Shown piece by piece: positions 1 to 8,600 of a stretch of 64,000 bases of DNA. Source of the DNA: Dysgonomonas sp. PF1-14 (GTDB lineage Bacteria; Bacteroidota; Bacteroidia; Bacteroidales; Dysgonomonadaceae); assembly GCF_029892965.1 (NCBI RefSeq), contig NZ_JARXWN010000013.1, positions 62,001-126,000 of the forward strand, given 5' to 3'. Numbering within the stretch: the first letter of the stretch is position 1; each line of letters opens with the position of its first letter. Both the position numbers and the translations under genes were made by a program. The notes below the pieces were generated by a model that made no database searches, was not told the DNA's origin, and saw nothing but the letters and a program-made list of their open reading frames with translations.

Positions 1-501
1 CGAATGACAAATCCCGATCTGGCCGGAGGAGCATTACTCGATCTTGGGGTTTATCCGATCAACTTTGCATCTATGATTTTAGGTGCTGATATTGAACATA
101 TAACCTCGACCTGTACACTGATGAACACCGGAGTAGATGGTCAGAACAGTATTACGATAACTTATGCAGGAGGTGGAATGGCTGTTCTGAGCAGTACACT
201 TTATGCGAAGACCGACAGGCAGGGGCTTGTTGCCGGCGAAAATGGATATATCATTGTCGAAAATATAAATAATCCTCAGAAGGTGATGGTTGTAGGATCG
301 GATTATCAAATCCTTTCGCAATACGATTGCCCTCCTCAGATAACCGGATACGAATATCAGGTCTATGCTTCGATAGAGGCAATCCGTAACGGGTGGATAG
401 AATCTCCCTTTATGCCGCATACAGAAACATTGCGAATAATGAAGCTGATGGACGGATTAAGAAAATCGTGGGGGGTGAAATATCCATCCGACAGAGATTA
501 G
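1..501 (+). CDS. Gfo/Idh/MocA family oxidoreductase, C-terminal part (5' end outside window)
   Basis: The reading frame is already open at base 1, so the gene starts before the window and the ATG at position 4 is internal. The visible ~166 residues are the C-terminal alpha/beta domain of Gfo/Idh/MocA NAD(P)-dependent sugar or inositol dehydrogenases. The hallmark is the motif GGALLDLGVYPI near the start, followed by a beta-sheet-rich stretch and a terminal helix (ETLRIMKLMDGLRKSWG). The N-terminal Rossmann fold and the EKP motif are outside the window. The gene lies 45 bp upstream of the GH67 glucuronidase on the same strand, so it probably belongs to the same glucuronoxylan/uronate locus. 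The substrate cannot be read from this fragment. Confidence 0.85.
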   Translation, partial: RMTNPDLAGGALLDLGVYPINFASMILGADIEHITSTCTLMNTGVDGQNSITITYAGGGMAVLSSTLYAKTDRQGLVAGENGYIIVENINNPQKVMVVGSDYQILSQYDCPPQITGYEYQVYASIEAIRNGWIESPFMPHTETLRIMKLMDGLRKSWGVKYPSDRD

Positions 502-545
502 TTAACTTATTCTATTATCTTTAGTATCTGATAAATATAAATAAT

Positions 546-2582
546 ATGAAGAAAAATATAATCTTATTTTTAATTGCTTTAGTATATCTATTGCCTTTGC
601 ACGCTGAGGACGGAAGCCGTCTCTGGTTACCCCGAACGGAAAATAAAGTAGAGGTTAAAGTAACGGCGAATAAGAAAAGTGCGGTTCTTAATACTGCACT
701 CGAGGAGTTGAAAAACTACTGGCAAGGCGGAGCCGTTACATTGAATATACAAAACGCAGCAGAGCTTCGTCAACTTGGTAATGACGGGTTTACAATCAAA
801 GGTAATAAGGATAATCAGATAACGATTAGCTCATTATCCGAAAGGGGAATACTTTACGGAGCTTATCATCTGTTGCGATTGCAGGAAACAAAAGCTATAA
901 ACGGGGAAATCTCTGTCAGTGAATCTCCAAAATATGATGTGCGTATCCTCAACCATTGGGATAATCTGGATGGCACTATCGAGCGCGGTTATGCCGGCTA
1001 TTCGTTGTGGAAATGGGACGAACTGCCAAATACATTATCTCCCCGTTACAAGGAGTATGCAAGGGCAAACGCTTCGATTGGAATCAATGCTACAGTATTG
1101 AATAATGTAAATGCTTCTCCACAGATATTGACAAGCGAATATCTGGAGAAAGTAAAAGCACTTGCAGATGTATTTCGTCCTTATGGTATAAAGGTATATT
1201 TATCAGTCAATTTTTCATCGCCAAAAGTGTTGGGCGGTCTGGAAAATTCCGATCCGATGAATACCGAAGTGCAGAAGTGGTGGAAAGATAAGGCAAAAGA
1301 GGTTTATACGCTGATCCCCGATTTCGGCGGTTTTTTGGTGAAAGCCAATTCGGAAGGGCAGCCCGGTCCGCAGGATTACGGACGCACACATGCCGATGGT
1401 GCAAATATGCTTGCCGATGTGCTGAAACCATATAATGGTATTGTCATGTGGCGTGCGTTTGTATATAACCCAAGTAAAGAAGATAGGGCAAAGCAGGCAT
1501 ATATGGAGTTTGTTCCGTTAGACGGACAATTTCGTGATAATGTAATAATACAGATAAAGAACGGACCTATCGACTTTCAGCCACGCGAACCATTCAATCC
1601 GTTATTCGGTGCTTTGAAGCAAACACCCGAAATGGTCGAATTTCAGATAACACAGGAATATCTCGGTTTTTCTAATCATTTAGCATACTTAGCTCCTTTA
1701 TTTAAAGAAACACTGGATAGTGATACATACTCGGACGGCAAAGGCTCTACTGTTGCTAAAATAACAGACGGAACTTTGCGAAAACAGAAGTTTACTGCAA
1801 TTTCGGCAGTAGCTAATATCGGAGAAGATACCAACTGGTGCGGACATCACTTTGCACAAGCTAACTGGTATGCTTTCGGCCGTTTGGCATGGAATCACGA
1901 ATTGTCATCTGAGCAAATTGCAGACGAATGGCTTAAGATGACCTTTACAGATAGTGAAGAATTTGTTTTTCCGGTAAAGTATATGATGCTAAGTTCGAGA
2001 GAGACCGTTGTAGATTATATGATGCCATTGGGGCTTCATCACATTTTTGCCGAGAACCATCATTACGGGCCTCAGCCATGGCTGTCGGAAGCAGGGCGCG
2101 AAGACTGGACTTCGGTATATTATCACAAGGCAGATAATATCGGTTTAGGATTCGACCGTACAACAACAGGTAGTAATGCTGTATCGCAGTATTTCCCACC
2201 ATTGAATGAAACTTATAATAATATAGAGACTTGTCCGGAAAATCTGTTGCTCTGGTTTCACCATGTAGCATGGGATTATAAGATGAAGGATGGAAAAACA
2301 ATGTGGGATGAATTGTGCTATAAATACAACAGTGGTGTACATGAGGTTCGTGCATACCAACTGTTATGGGATAGGATGGAGCCATATGTGGATAAACAAC
2401 GCTTCATGGAGGTACAATCTAAACTAAGAATACAGGCTCGCAATGCCGTTTGGTGGAAAGATGCCTGCCTGCTTTATTTTCAGACATTCTCGAAACGACA
2501 TATACCATACGGTGTAGAACGTCCGGTACATGAACTGGACGATCTGAAAAAGATAAAACTGGACATGAAGCACCATAACTAG
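546..2582 (+). CDS. Alpha-glucuronidase, glycoside hydrolase family 67
   Basis: The 678-aa protein has an N-terminal signal peptide (about residues 1-20, ending LPLHA), so it is exported to the periplasm. It matches GH67, which removes (4-O-methyl)glucuronic acid from xylo-oligosaccharide ends. The N-terminal domain is followed by a (beta/alpha)8 barrel starting near YDVRILNHWDNLDG. The probable acid catalyst is Glu ~269 in KANSEGQPGPQ. The probable base pair is Asp ~326 (PLDGQF) and Glu ~347 (DFQPREP). Length fits the family (about 680-720 aa). The following uxuA and SDR genes would metabolise the released glucuronate after isomerisation. The reading frame shows no damage. Confidence 0.95.
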   Translation: MKKNIILFLIALVYLLPLHAEDGSRLWLPRTENKVEVKVTANKKSAVLNTALEELKNYWQGGAVTLNIQNAAELRQLGNDGFTIKGNKDNQITISSLSERGILYGAYHLLRLQETKAINGEISVSESPKYDVRILNHWDNLDGTIERGYAGYSLWKWDELPNTLSPRYKEYARANASIGINATVLNNVNASPQILTSEYLEKVKALADVFRPYGIKVYLSVNFSSPKVLGGLENSDPMNTEVQKWWKDKAKEVYTLIPDFGGFLVKANSEGQPGPQDYGRTHADGANMLADVLKPYNGIVMWRAFVYNPSKEDRAKQAYMEFVPLDGQFRDNVIIQIKNGPIDFQPREPFNPLFGALKQTPEMVEFQITQEYLGFSNHLAYLAPLFKETLDSDTYSDGKGSTVAKITDGTLRKQKFTAISAVANIGEDTNWCGHHFAQANWYAFGRLAWNHELSSEQIADEWLKMTFTDSEEFVFPVKYMMLSSRETVVDYMMPLGLHHIFAENHHYGPQPWLSEAGREDWTSVYYHKADNIGLGFDRTTTGSNAVSQYFPPLNETYNNIETCPENLLLWFHHVAWDYKMKDGKTMWDELCYKYNSGVHEVRAYQLLWDRMEPYVDKQRFMEVQSKLRIQARNAVWWKDACLLYFQTFSKRHIPYGVERPVHELDDLKKIKLDMKHHN

Positions 2583-3170
2583 AACTGTTGGTGAGGATAT
2601 GAATTTCTTTGTAGAATCTTTATCTATAAGATATATTCAGTTAACAGTGATCAGTCAACAGTTAACAAAAAGCGGTCTTTAAAAAGGATAGGAAAATGTG
2701 CAAGGTTTGTTAGTTTTTAGTTAAAAAGCGGGAGCAACTATGTAGGGGCGTAACATTTTACGCCCGATTGGCAGAAAGCGATCTTTGATAAGAACGTAAA
2801 ACCTGTGAGAAATGTAAGGTTTTAGTTAAAATCATTTCTCACGCAAAGACGCGAAGACGCGAAGAAAAAGTATGACAGCTAATAGCTATAAGCTTCTGAT
2901 TTTTACATACGCTTCGCTCCTGTGACCGTTGGTTGTCAGGTTTTCATTAAAAAACAATTGCCTCCTGCTTTAGCTGGAGGATGATAAAGTCGGTAAATAA
3001 AAGGCTTTAGCCGAAATGATCTTTGACTAAAGTCTTTTCTCGGGTAGCTGATAATCCACGACTTAAAAGTCGTGGCAATTGAAAAAGTTATAAAGGAGAA
3101 AAAGTGCAAAAAGTATCAACTTTGATAAGTTAATGAATTAATATAGCATATATTTAAATTATTAGGGGTA
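2583..3170. repeat. Gene-free interval rich in palindromes and short repeats
   Basis: These 588 bases hold no convincing ORF. They contain a perfect hairpin GGGCGTAA-CATT-TTACGCCC at 2746-2765, an 8-bp tandem GACGCGAA at 2848-2863 within a CGCAAAGACGCGAAG-type run, a run of AGTTAAC/CAGTTAAC words near 2638-2664, and a palindromic element at 2955-3081 annotated separately. A -7-like CAACTTTG at 3117-3124 (one mismatch to TAnnTTTG) could serve uxuA. The mixture resembles intergenic repeat debris found in many Bacteroidota and cyanobacteria; that comparison is from memory. Confidence 0.6.
2955..3081. repeat. REP/MITE-like palindromic element
   Basis: A 127-bp element is bounded by CAATTGCC (2955-2962) and its exact reverse complement GGCAATTG (3074-3081). 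Four hairpins lie between these ends: CCTCCTGC/GCTGGAGG (2961-2980, one mismatch), GGCT-TT-AGCC (3003-3012), GACT-AA-AGTC (3025-3034) and CCACGACTT-AA-AAGTCGTGG (3056-3075, perfect). Chained hairpins inside matched ends suggest a REP-type or MITE-type non-autonomous element. No transposase is adjacent. Confidence 0.55.
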
Positions 3171-4352
3171 ATGGAAAAAACATGGCGGTGGTTTGGTAAA
3201 AAGGATAAGATCACTTTACCTATGCTGAGGCAGATAGGGGTGGAGGGTATTGTTACAGCCCTGCACGATATTCCCAATGGGGAGGTATGGCCGTTGGATG
3301 CTATCAACGATCTGAAGAACTATATAAAAAATGCCGGACTCAGGTGGTCGGTAGTAGAAAGCCTGCCTGTAAGCGAAGCCATTAAATATGGTGGCGGTGA
3401 TGCAGATAGGCTGATATCTAACTATATAGAGAGTCTTGCTAATCTGGGCGAAGCAGGGATAACGACTGTTTGCTACAACTTCATGCCTGTTATAGACTGG
3501 ATACGCACCGATCTGGTATATCCTTGGGCAGATGGTACATCATCTTTGTATTTCGATAAGATACGCTTTGCATATTTCGATTGCATGATACTCAAACGTG
3601 AGAATGCCGAGAAAGACTATTCGGCAGAGGAGATGATGAAAGTTCATGCTCTGGACAAGACAATAACAGAAGCCGAGAAAGATCAGCTGATAGATACTAT
3701 CATTGTTAAGACGCAGGGCTTCATCAACGGAAATATAAAAGAAGGGGATAAGAATCCTGTATCCATCTTCAAGAATCTTTTGGCATTGTATAAAGATATA
3801 GACAGAGATACGCTAAGGGAGAATATGAAGTATTTCCTGTCGCAGTTGATGCCCGTATGCGAAGAATATAATATAAGCATGTGTGTGCATCCCGACGATC
3901 CGCCTTATCAGATGCTGGGATTGCCGCGTATCGTTACCAGCGGTGAAGATATAGACTGGATACTGAATGCTGTAGACAATCCATGTAATGGATTGACATT
4001 CTGTGCCGGATCGTTAAGCTCGGGAGTGCATAACGATGTGCCGGAACTGGCTCGCCGTTTTGCATCGCGTACCCGTTTTGTACACCTGCGCAGCACTGAC
4101 ATCCTCGACGATGGTAACTTTATAGAAGCCCCTCACCTCGAAGGACGCGGACATTTGATAGACCTTGTACGTATCTTTGAAAAGGAGAACACTTCGTTGC
4201 CTATGCGTGTCGATCATGGCAGGCTGATGCTCGATGACGGCGACAAGGGATATAATCCGGGCTATTCATTCTATGGACGTATGTATGCCCTTGCGCAAAT
4301 AGACGGGGTGATAGCCACAGTGCAAAATGAAATGGAACATAACAAACAATAA
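3171..4352 (+). CDS. uxuA: Mannonate dehydratase
   Basis: The 393-aa protein is a close match to UxuA, which dehydrates D-mannonate to 2-keto-3-deoxygluconate in the cytoplasm. The start MEKTWRWFGKKDKI is the canonical UxuA N-terminus. Later signatures are the ALHDIPNGEVWP segment, CYNFMPVIDWIRTDL, the metal-binding HPDDPP (about residue 245) and the TFCAGSLSSG stretch. Length is normal. It lies 17 bp upstream of the SDR gene, so the two are very likely co-transcribed. Together with the GH67 gene it gives a glucuronate to KDG route, but the isomerase UxaC is not in the window. Confidence 0.96.
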   Translation: MEKTWRWFGKKDKITLPMLRQIGVEGIVTALHDIPNGEVWPLDAINDLKNYIKNAGLRWSVVESLPVSEAIKYGGGDADRLISNYIESLANLGEAGITTVCYNFMPVIDWIRTDLVYPWADGTSSLYFDKIRFAYFDCMILKRENAEKDYSAEEMMKVHALDKTITEAEKDQLIDTIIVKTQGFINGNIKEGDKNPVSIFKNLLALYKDIDRDTLRENMKYFLSQLMPVCEEYNISMCVHPDDPPYQMLGLPRIVTSGEDIDWILNAVDNPCNGLTFCAGSLSSGVHNDVPELARRFASRTRFVHLRSTDILDDGNFIEAPHLEGRGHLIDLVRIFEKENTSLPMRVDHGRLMLDDGDKGYNPGYSFYGRMYALAQIDGVIATVQNEMEHNKQ

Positions 4353-4369
4353 TAAAATAACATTGAAAT

Positions 4370-5185
4370 ATGAACGAAATGTTTAGTATAGCAAGGAAAG
4401 TCGCTGTTATCAGCGGAGCCGGCGGTGTACTTGGAGGCAGTATTGCCAAAAGTTTTATAGAGGCAGGTGCAAAAATCGTAGCCATAGACATCCGTCAGGA
4501 ACAATTAGATGCGCGTATAGCAGAGTTGACAATAGGTGGCGGGGAAGCTATAGGTATCATCGGCAATGTCCTCAATATAGAAAGCTTGCGGAAAGTAGCG
4601 AAGGAAGTTGTTGATAAATGGGGCAGGATAGACATTCTGTTGAACATCGCAGGAGGTAATACACCCGGTGGAACACTGGCTCCCGATCAGGCATTCTTCG
4701 ATATGCCGGTTGCCGAATGGGAGAAGGTGACCAATCTGAATATGAACGGAACGGTTTATCCGTCGATGGTATTCGGCGAAGTGATGGCGAAGCAGAAGAG
4801 CGGTTGTATTATCAATGTTTCTTCTATGGCTGCCTATTCTGCTATAACACGAGTTCCGGGTTATTCTGCTGCAAAGACGGCTGTCAGTAATTTTACACAA
4901 TGGCTGGCTACCGAAATGGCATTGAAGTACGGTGACGGCATTCGTGTAAATGCGATAGCTCCGGGCTTCTTTATCGGAGATCAGAATCGTGCGGTGCTTA
5001 TCAATCCGGATGGTTCACTGACCGATCGTAGCAAAAAAGTTCTTGCTAAAACTCCGATGGGTCGCTTCGGCGACATTACGGAGCTCAACGGTGCAGTACA
5101 ATTCCTGTGTAGCGATGCCGCTAAATTTATTACGGGAGTAGTATTGCCAGTAGACGGAGGTTTCAGCGCTTTTAGCGGGGTGTAA
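4370..5185 (+). CDS. SDR family oxidoreductase, probable D-mannonate oxidoreductase (UxuB-like)
   Basis: This 271-aa classical short-chain dehydrogenase has the cofactor motif SGAGGVLGGSIA near residue 15 (TGxxxGxG type), an acidic Asp after the second strand (AIDIRQE) that favours NAD(H), and NIAGG. It also has a catalytic Ser (NVSSMAA) and the YxxxK pair in GYSAAKTA (about residues 165-169). The C-terminal VLPVDGGFSAF is typical. In Bacteroidota an SDR next to uxuA commonly performs the fructuronate/mannonate interconversion instead of classical UxuB. The 17-bp spacing after uxuA supports that role, but substrate is inferred only from context. Confidence 0.85.
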   Translation: MNEMFSIARKVAVISGAGGVLGGSIAKSFIEAGAKIVAIDIRQEQLDARIAELTIGGGEAIGIIGNVLNIESLRKVAKEVVDKWGRIDILLNIAGGNTPGGTLAPDQAFFDMPVAEWEKVTNLNMNGTVYPSMVFGEVMAKQKSGCIINVSSMAAYSAITRVPGYSAAKTAVSNFTQWLATEMALKYGDGIRVNAIAPGFFIGDQNRAVLINPDGSLTDRSKKVLAKTPMGRFGDITELNGAVQFLCSDAAKFITGVVLPVDGGFSAFSGV

Positions 5186-5187
5186 TT

Positions 5188-5457
5188 TTACTCCCTTGAT
5201 ATAAGGCGGTTATTTAGTATAATATTAAAGGGACTTTCCCTCAGGTTGCGGGCTACAGGTAGTTTGTGGGAACCTATGTTGAGTAGGTTTCCTTCTATTG
5301 ATTGTATATGGTCGATATTGACGATGTATGATCTGTGTACCTGTAGGAAATTATCGTATGGGAGTTCGCTCATGTGCTTCATTGTGGTATATACCGTTTT
5401 TTCGATGTGGGAGTATAGCTGATATATATAGTAAGTTCGGTAAAACTGGGACAACAT
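5188..5457 (-). pseudogene. LytTR DNA-binding domain remnant
   Basis: The 89 residues carry the most conserved core of a LytTR domain, NFLQVHRSYIVNIDHI, then a beta-hairpin and LPVARNLRESPFNIIL. A complete LytTR regulator would have a receiver or membrane domain in front. Here the frame upstream stays open only to a stop at about 5536, without an ATG, and that stretch resembles no receiver domain. Only the DNA-binding tail of a response regulator therefore seems to survive. Its 3' end lies 2 bp from the SDR stop on the other strand. A free-standing mini-LytTR protein is the alternative. Confidence 0.55.
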
Positions 5458-5510
5458 TTGCTGTTTGTTCTGGGCACTTATTTGGTATAGGGAAGTCTTT
5501 AATATAAAAT

Positions 5511-5550
5511 TCCCACTGACAGCAGATGTTTGGTATTACTGCCAGTGGGA
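5511..5550 (-). terminator. Terminator of the large surface-protein operon
   Basis: TCCCACTG at 5511-5518 pairs with CAGTGGGA at 5543-5550 around a ~24-nt loop. Reading on the minus strand the stem is followed by ATTTTATATT. It lies about 58 bp past the stop of the 1596-aa gene. Confidence 0.6.
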
Positions 5551-5607
5551 GATTGGGTAATAAGAATAAGGGTGGATAAGATGAAATGAAATACTAACTA
5601 ATAACTA

Positions 5608-8600
5608 TTAATTTCCAACCCGCATTCTTACTCCCGGATTTATTCTGGGAATGAAAACTTTTTCTCCTATAGTAATCTTGTCACTGGCAGAGCAGGCTCC
5701 GTTTGTAACAGTCCATTCCAGTGTTACACTCTTCGATTGGTCAGCCAATATAACTGTAGTGTTATAGCTCGAATCATCTGCTATGGTTGCCGCCCCACTG
5801 ACTACAGTCCATAATCCGGTTTGTCCTGTTTTTGGCTTATTAGCGCTCATTGTAAAGCTCTTATTGTTGCTTTGTGTAATATCTTCACCAGCGTCTGCTT
5901 CCGGCATTGTGCTGATACTTACTGTAAGTTCCGATCGTTTCAGACTGATACAATTTGTCTTGGAATCGGCAAGGGAAATGTAGTATTTACCATTCTCCAA
6001 TGGAGATTCTTCATCGAGAGCATCCCCGCCTTCTGCATTCTTGTACCAGTTGATGATACCGCCATAGTTATTAATATAATTTGCAGCCGGCGACTCTTTC
6101 ATGATCTGGTCTGCTAGGTCGGCTATAGTGTTCTTATCCGTTTCGCAGTAGGAGGCAGTCGATATTTTCGTTCCATCGAGAAATATTACTGTCGGTGGCT
6201 GATAAGTAACTGTCATCTCATCGGTAGCTGTACAGATAGCAGAACCAGTTGCAGTGGCATCATATATTATCTTTACTCTGTATGTTCCACCTAGCCCATG
6301 ATCGCGCGCATCTATACTTACTGCTTTAGGATCTACATTTAATTGGGCGAATGTAGGTGTCGGATTGCCATCTTTGTCAAGTACTTGTTTTGACCACTCG
6401 TATGTAGATAGCGGACCTCCGTAGAACTCTTCTGCTGAGATTATGTAAGTCTCATCGTTGTCGTTGCCGTTTTCATCGGAGGTAGTTTTGCAGGCTGTAT
6501 TGTCCGGTAAGCCTACAAGGCCGGGAGTACCTTCAATGAATACTACGTTTTCATTTAGTCCGTAATTACTACTGTTGACATCGAATTCGAGGGTTGCATT
6601 GCTTGCTATAATACCGCCTACATTCACATAATCATATGTATTGTGGTCGTGGTTGAGGTAATTAATTGTCGCTGTACTAGTTTGTGTGCTTCCGGTTTCG
6701 GTACCAGCGCGAAGGTAGTTGAAGTTACAAGGTGTGCCGTTCAGTATCAACTCACTTTCTATGGTTTGTGTACTTCCGGCTGCAAGGCGTAATGTCAGCC
6801 CTTTAGGTATCAATGTAATTTTACCGAACTTATTATTATTGCTAATTGTAGAATTACCGTTTAAGATAAGGTCATTAATATTTATTCCTCCACTAATAGT
6901 ATTAGTGGAGGTACTTGTTTCAACAATGTTGTATTTGTGGTCAGGATATCCTGTAAGCATTACAGATATCATTATCTTACTGCCATCTGCTTGTAACTGA
7001 TTAGAATTAGCATTGGTGGTACTGCCAATATATTTCCATATTGTTGTAGTAATATTTGCATTTTTGATATTTACAGAATTTCCGTATGAGCTGCTGCTGG
7101 ATTGAAAACCATCATTCATTCCTGTTCCTGTAAATTTCATGTCTACATTTTCTGCATTTAACGTAACATTACTTACTAATGCAAACCTTGTTGATTCTAA
7201 GTTTGTTAAATTTAGATTCAGAGTTGTGTTGTTTATGGAAATGTTATTCCCTTTCCATTTATCCATTTCGAAGTCTACTTGTGCGGCATTAGTTATATTA
7301 AAGGTGTTGAGTTTTATCATATCATTGGATATTTTCCATTTGGCATTAGCATTGTTTATGGTTAGAGTACCGGAATAAGTGGTGGAGCTACTACTGTTAA
7401 TCCATTCACCATCTTGTACGTTGCCTATTAATTGAATTGTATTAAATTTCATTGCTTTCCCTAGCTTTACTATATTGCCATAGCAGTAAAGTATGCCTAT
7501 GGAAGAAAAGGTAATTCCGGACGGAGCATCGTTTTCAGTTATCATGTTATTGAAGCGCCCTCCATATGTTGTGCTTGGAACTATAATGTTGAATCCTTTA
7601 CCATCTGTCGATGAATGTCGGTTGAAATATACATTGTCTGTCATTGTAGGAACACAGCCGCCTTCGATAGGATTGCCATCAGAGTTGGTAGTCCAGTGTA
7701 ACGGGTCGTCCCAGTTACCGGCTCCCCCTATCCAGTAAAGATCTTTCGATGCTGAACTTGAGAATGTCCATCCGCTGTTATTGCCTTCATCTATCCCCGT
7801 AGCAGTAAAACTACCGGCACTTCCATCTATTTTACTTGCATGTACTCTTTGCATCCATACATTCGGTATATGTATGTCTTTATCAGATTTTAGGTTGAAC
7901 TTGTTGTTGTCCGACAATATGGATGCATGCATTACCATCAATCCGCTACAATCGGGAGTATTGGTTATAATATCTTCCGTAATTGTGAGGTCAATTCCAT
8001 TGGTCCCAATTAGCGTACAGTTGGGAGGTAAATTGAGAACCTTAACCTCCATGCTATTAGAAATATTAACTGTGGCGTTCGCTTTAGACGCTGTTACGGA
8101 ATTAAATTTACCATTTACTACATTTAGTATTATACTGGAATAGGTGGCTGTGACATTATAGTATTCAGAATTAGCTAGATTGTCAGTAAAGGTACTGCTA
8201 CTGACTATAATATGGGAAGTGCCGGCATTCAGATTGCCTGCATAATACCAGTTGGATACAGACAGCGTAGACGAGCCCAGAATAAGGCTCCGATTACCAT
8301 GAGACAACGCTGGCAGGTATCCTTTAAAGTCCTTTATTGTTACATCTCTACTGTTAGTATTTAGGATTCCGGCAGTGAATGTAAGATTGGAGCTGGCAGT
8401 GAAGTCATCTTGTAGTATCCAGCCACCAGTACCGTTAAATTCTATAGTGCTGAACTTAGCACCACTTGTAGTGATAGTTTCATTAAGGTCTACCGAACAA
8501 AATACTACCTGATTTGACATCGTTATGTCCGGTTTCAACATGTGCCATGAACCGTAGCAATACATTGCTCCATTAAATAAAGCGGTAGGTGGAGAGGTAA

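Noticed and set aside
2746-2863. Possible CRISPR-like array
   Set aside because: The repeats are short, contiguous and lack spacers of even length; no cas genes are present.
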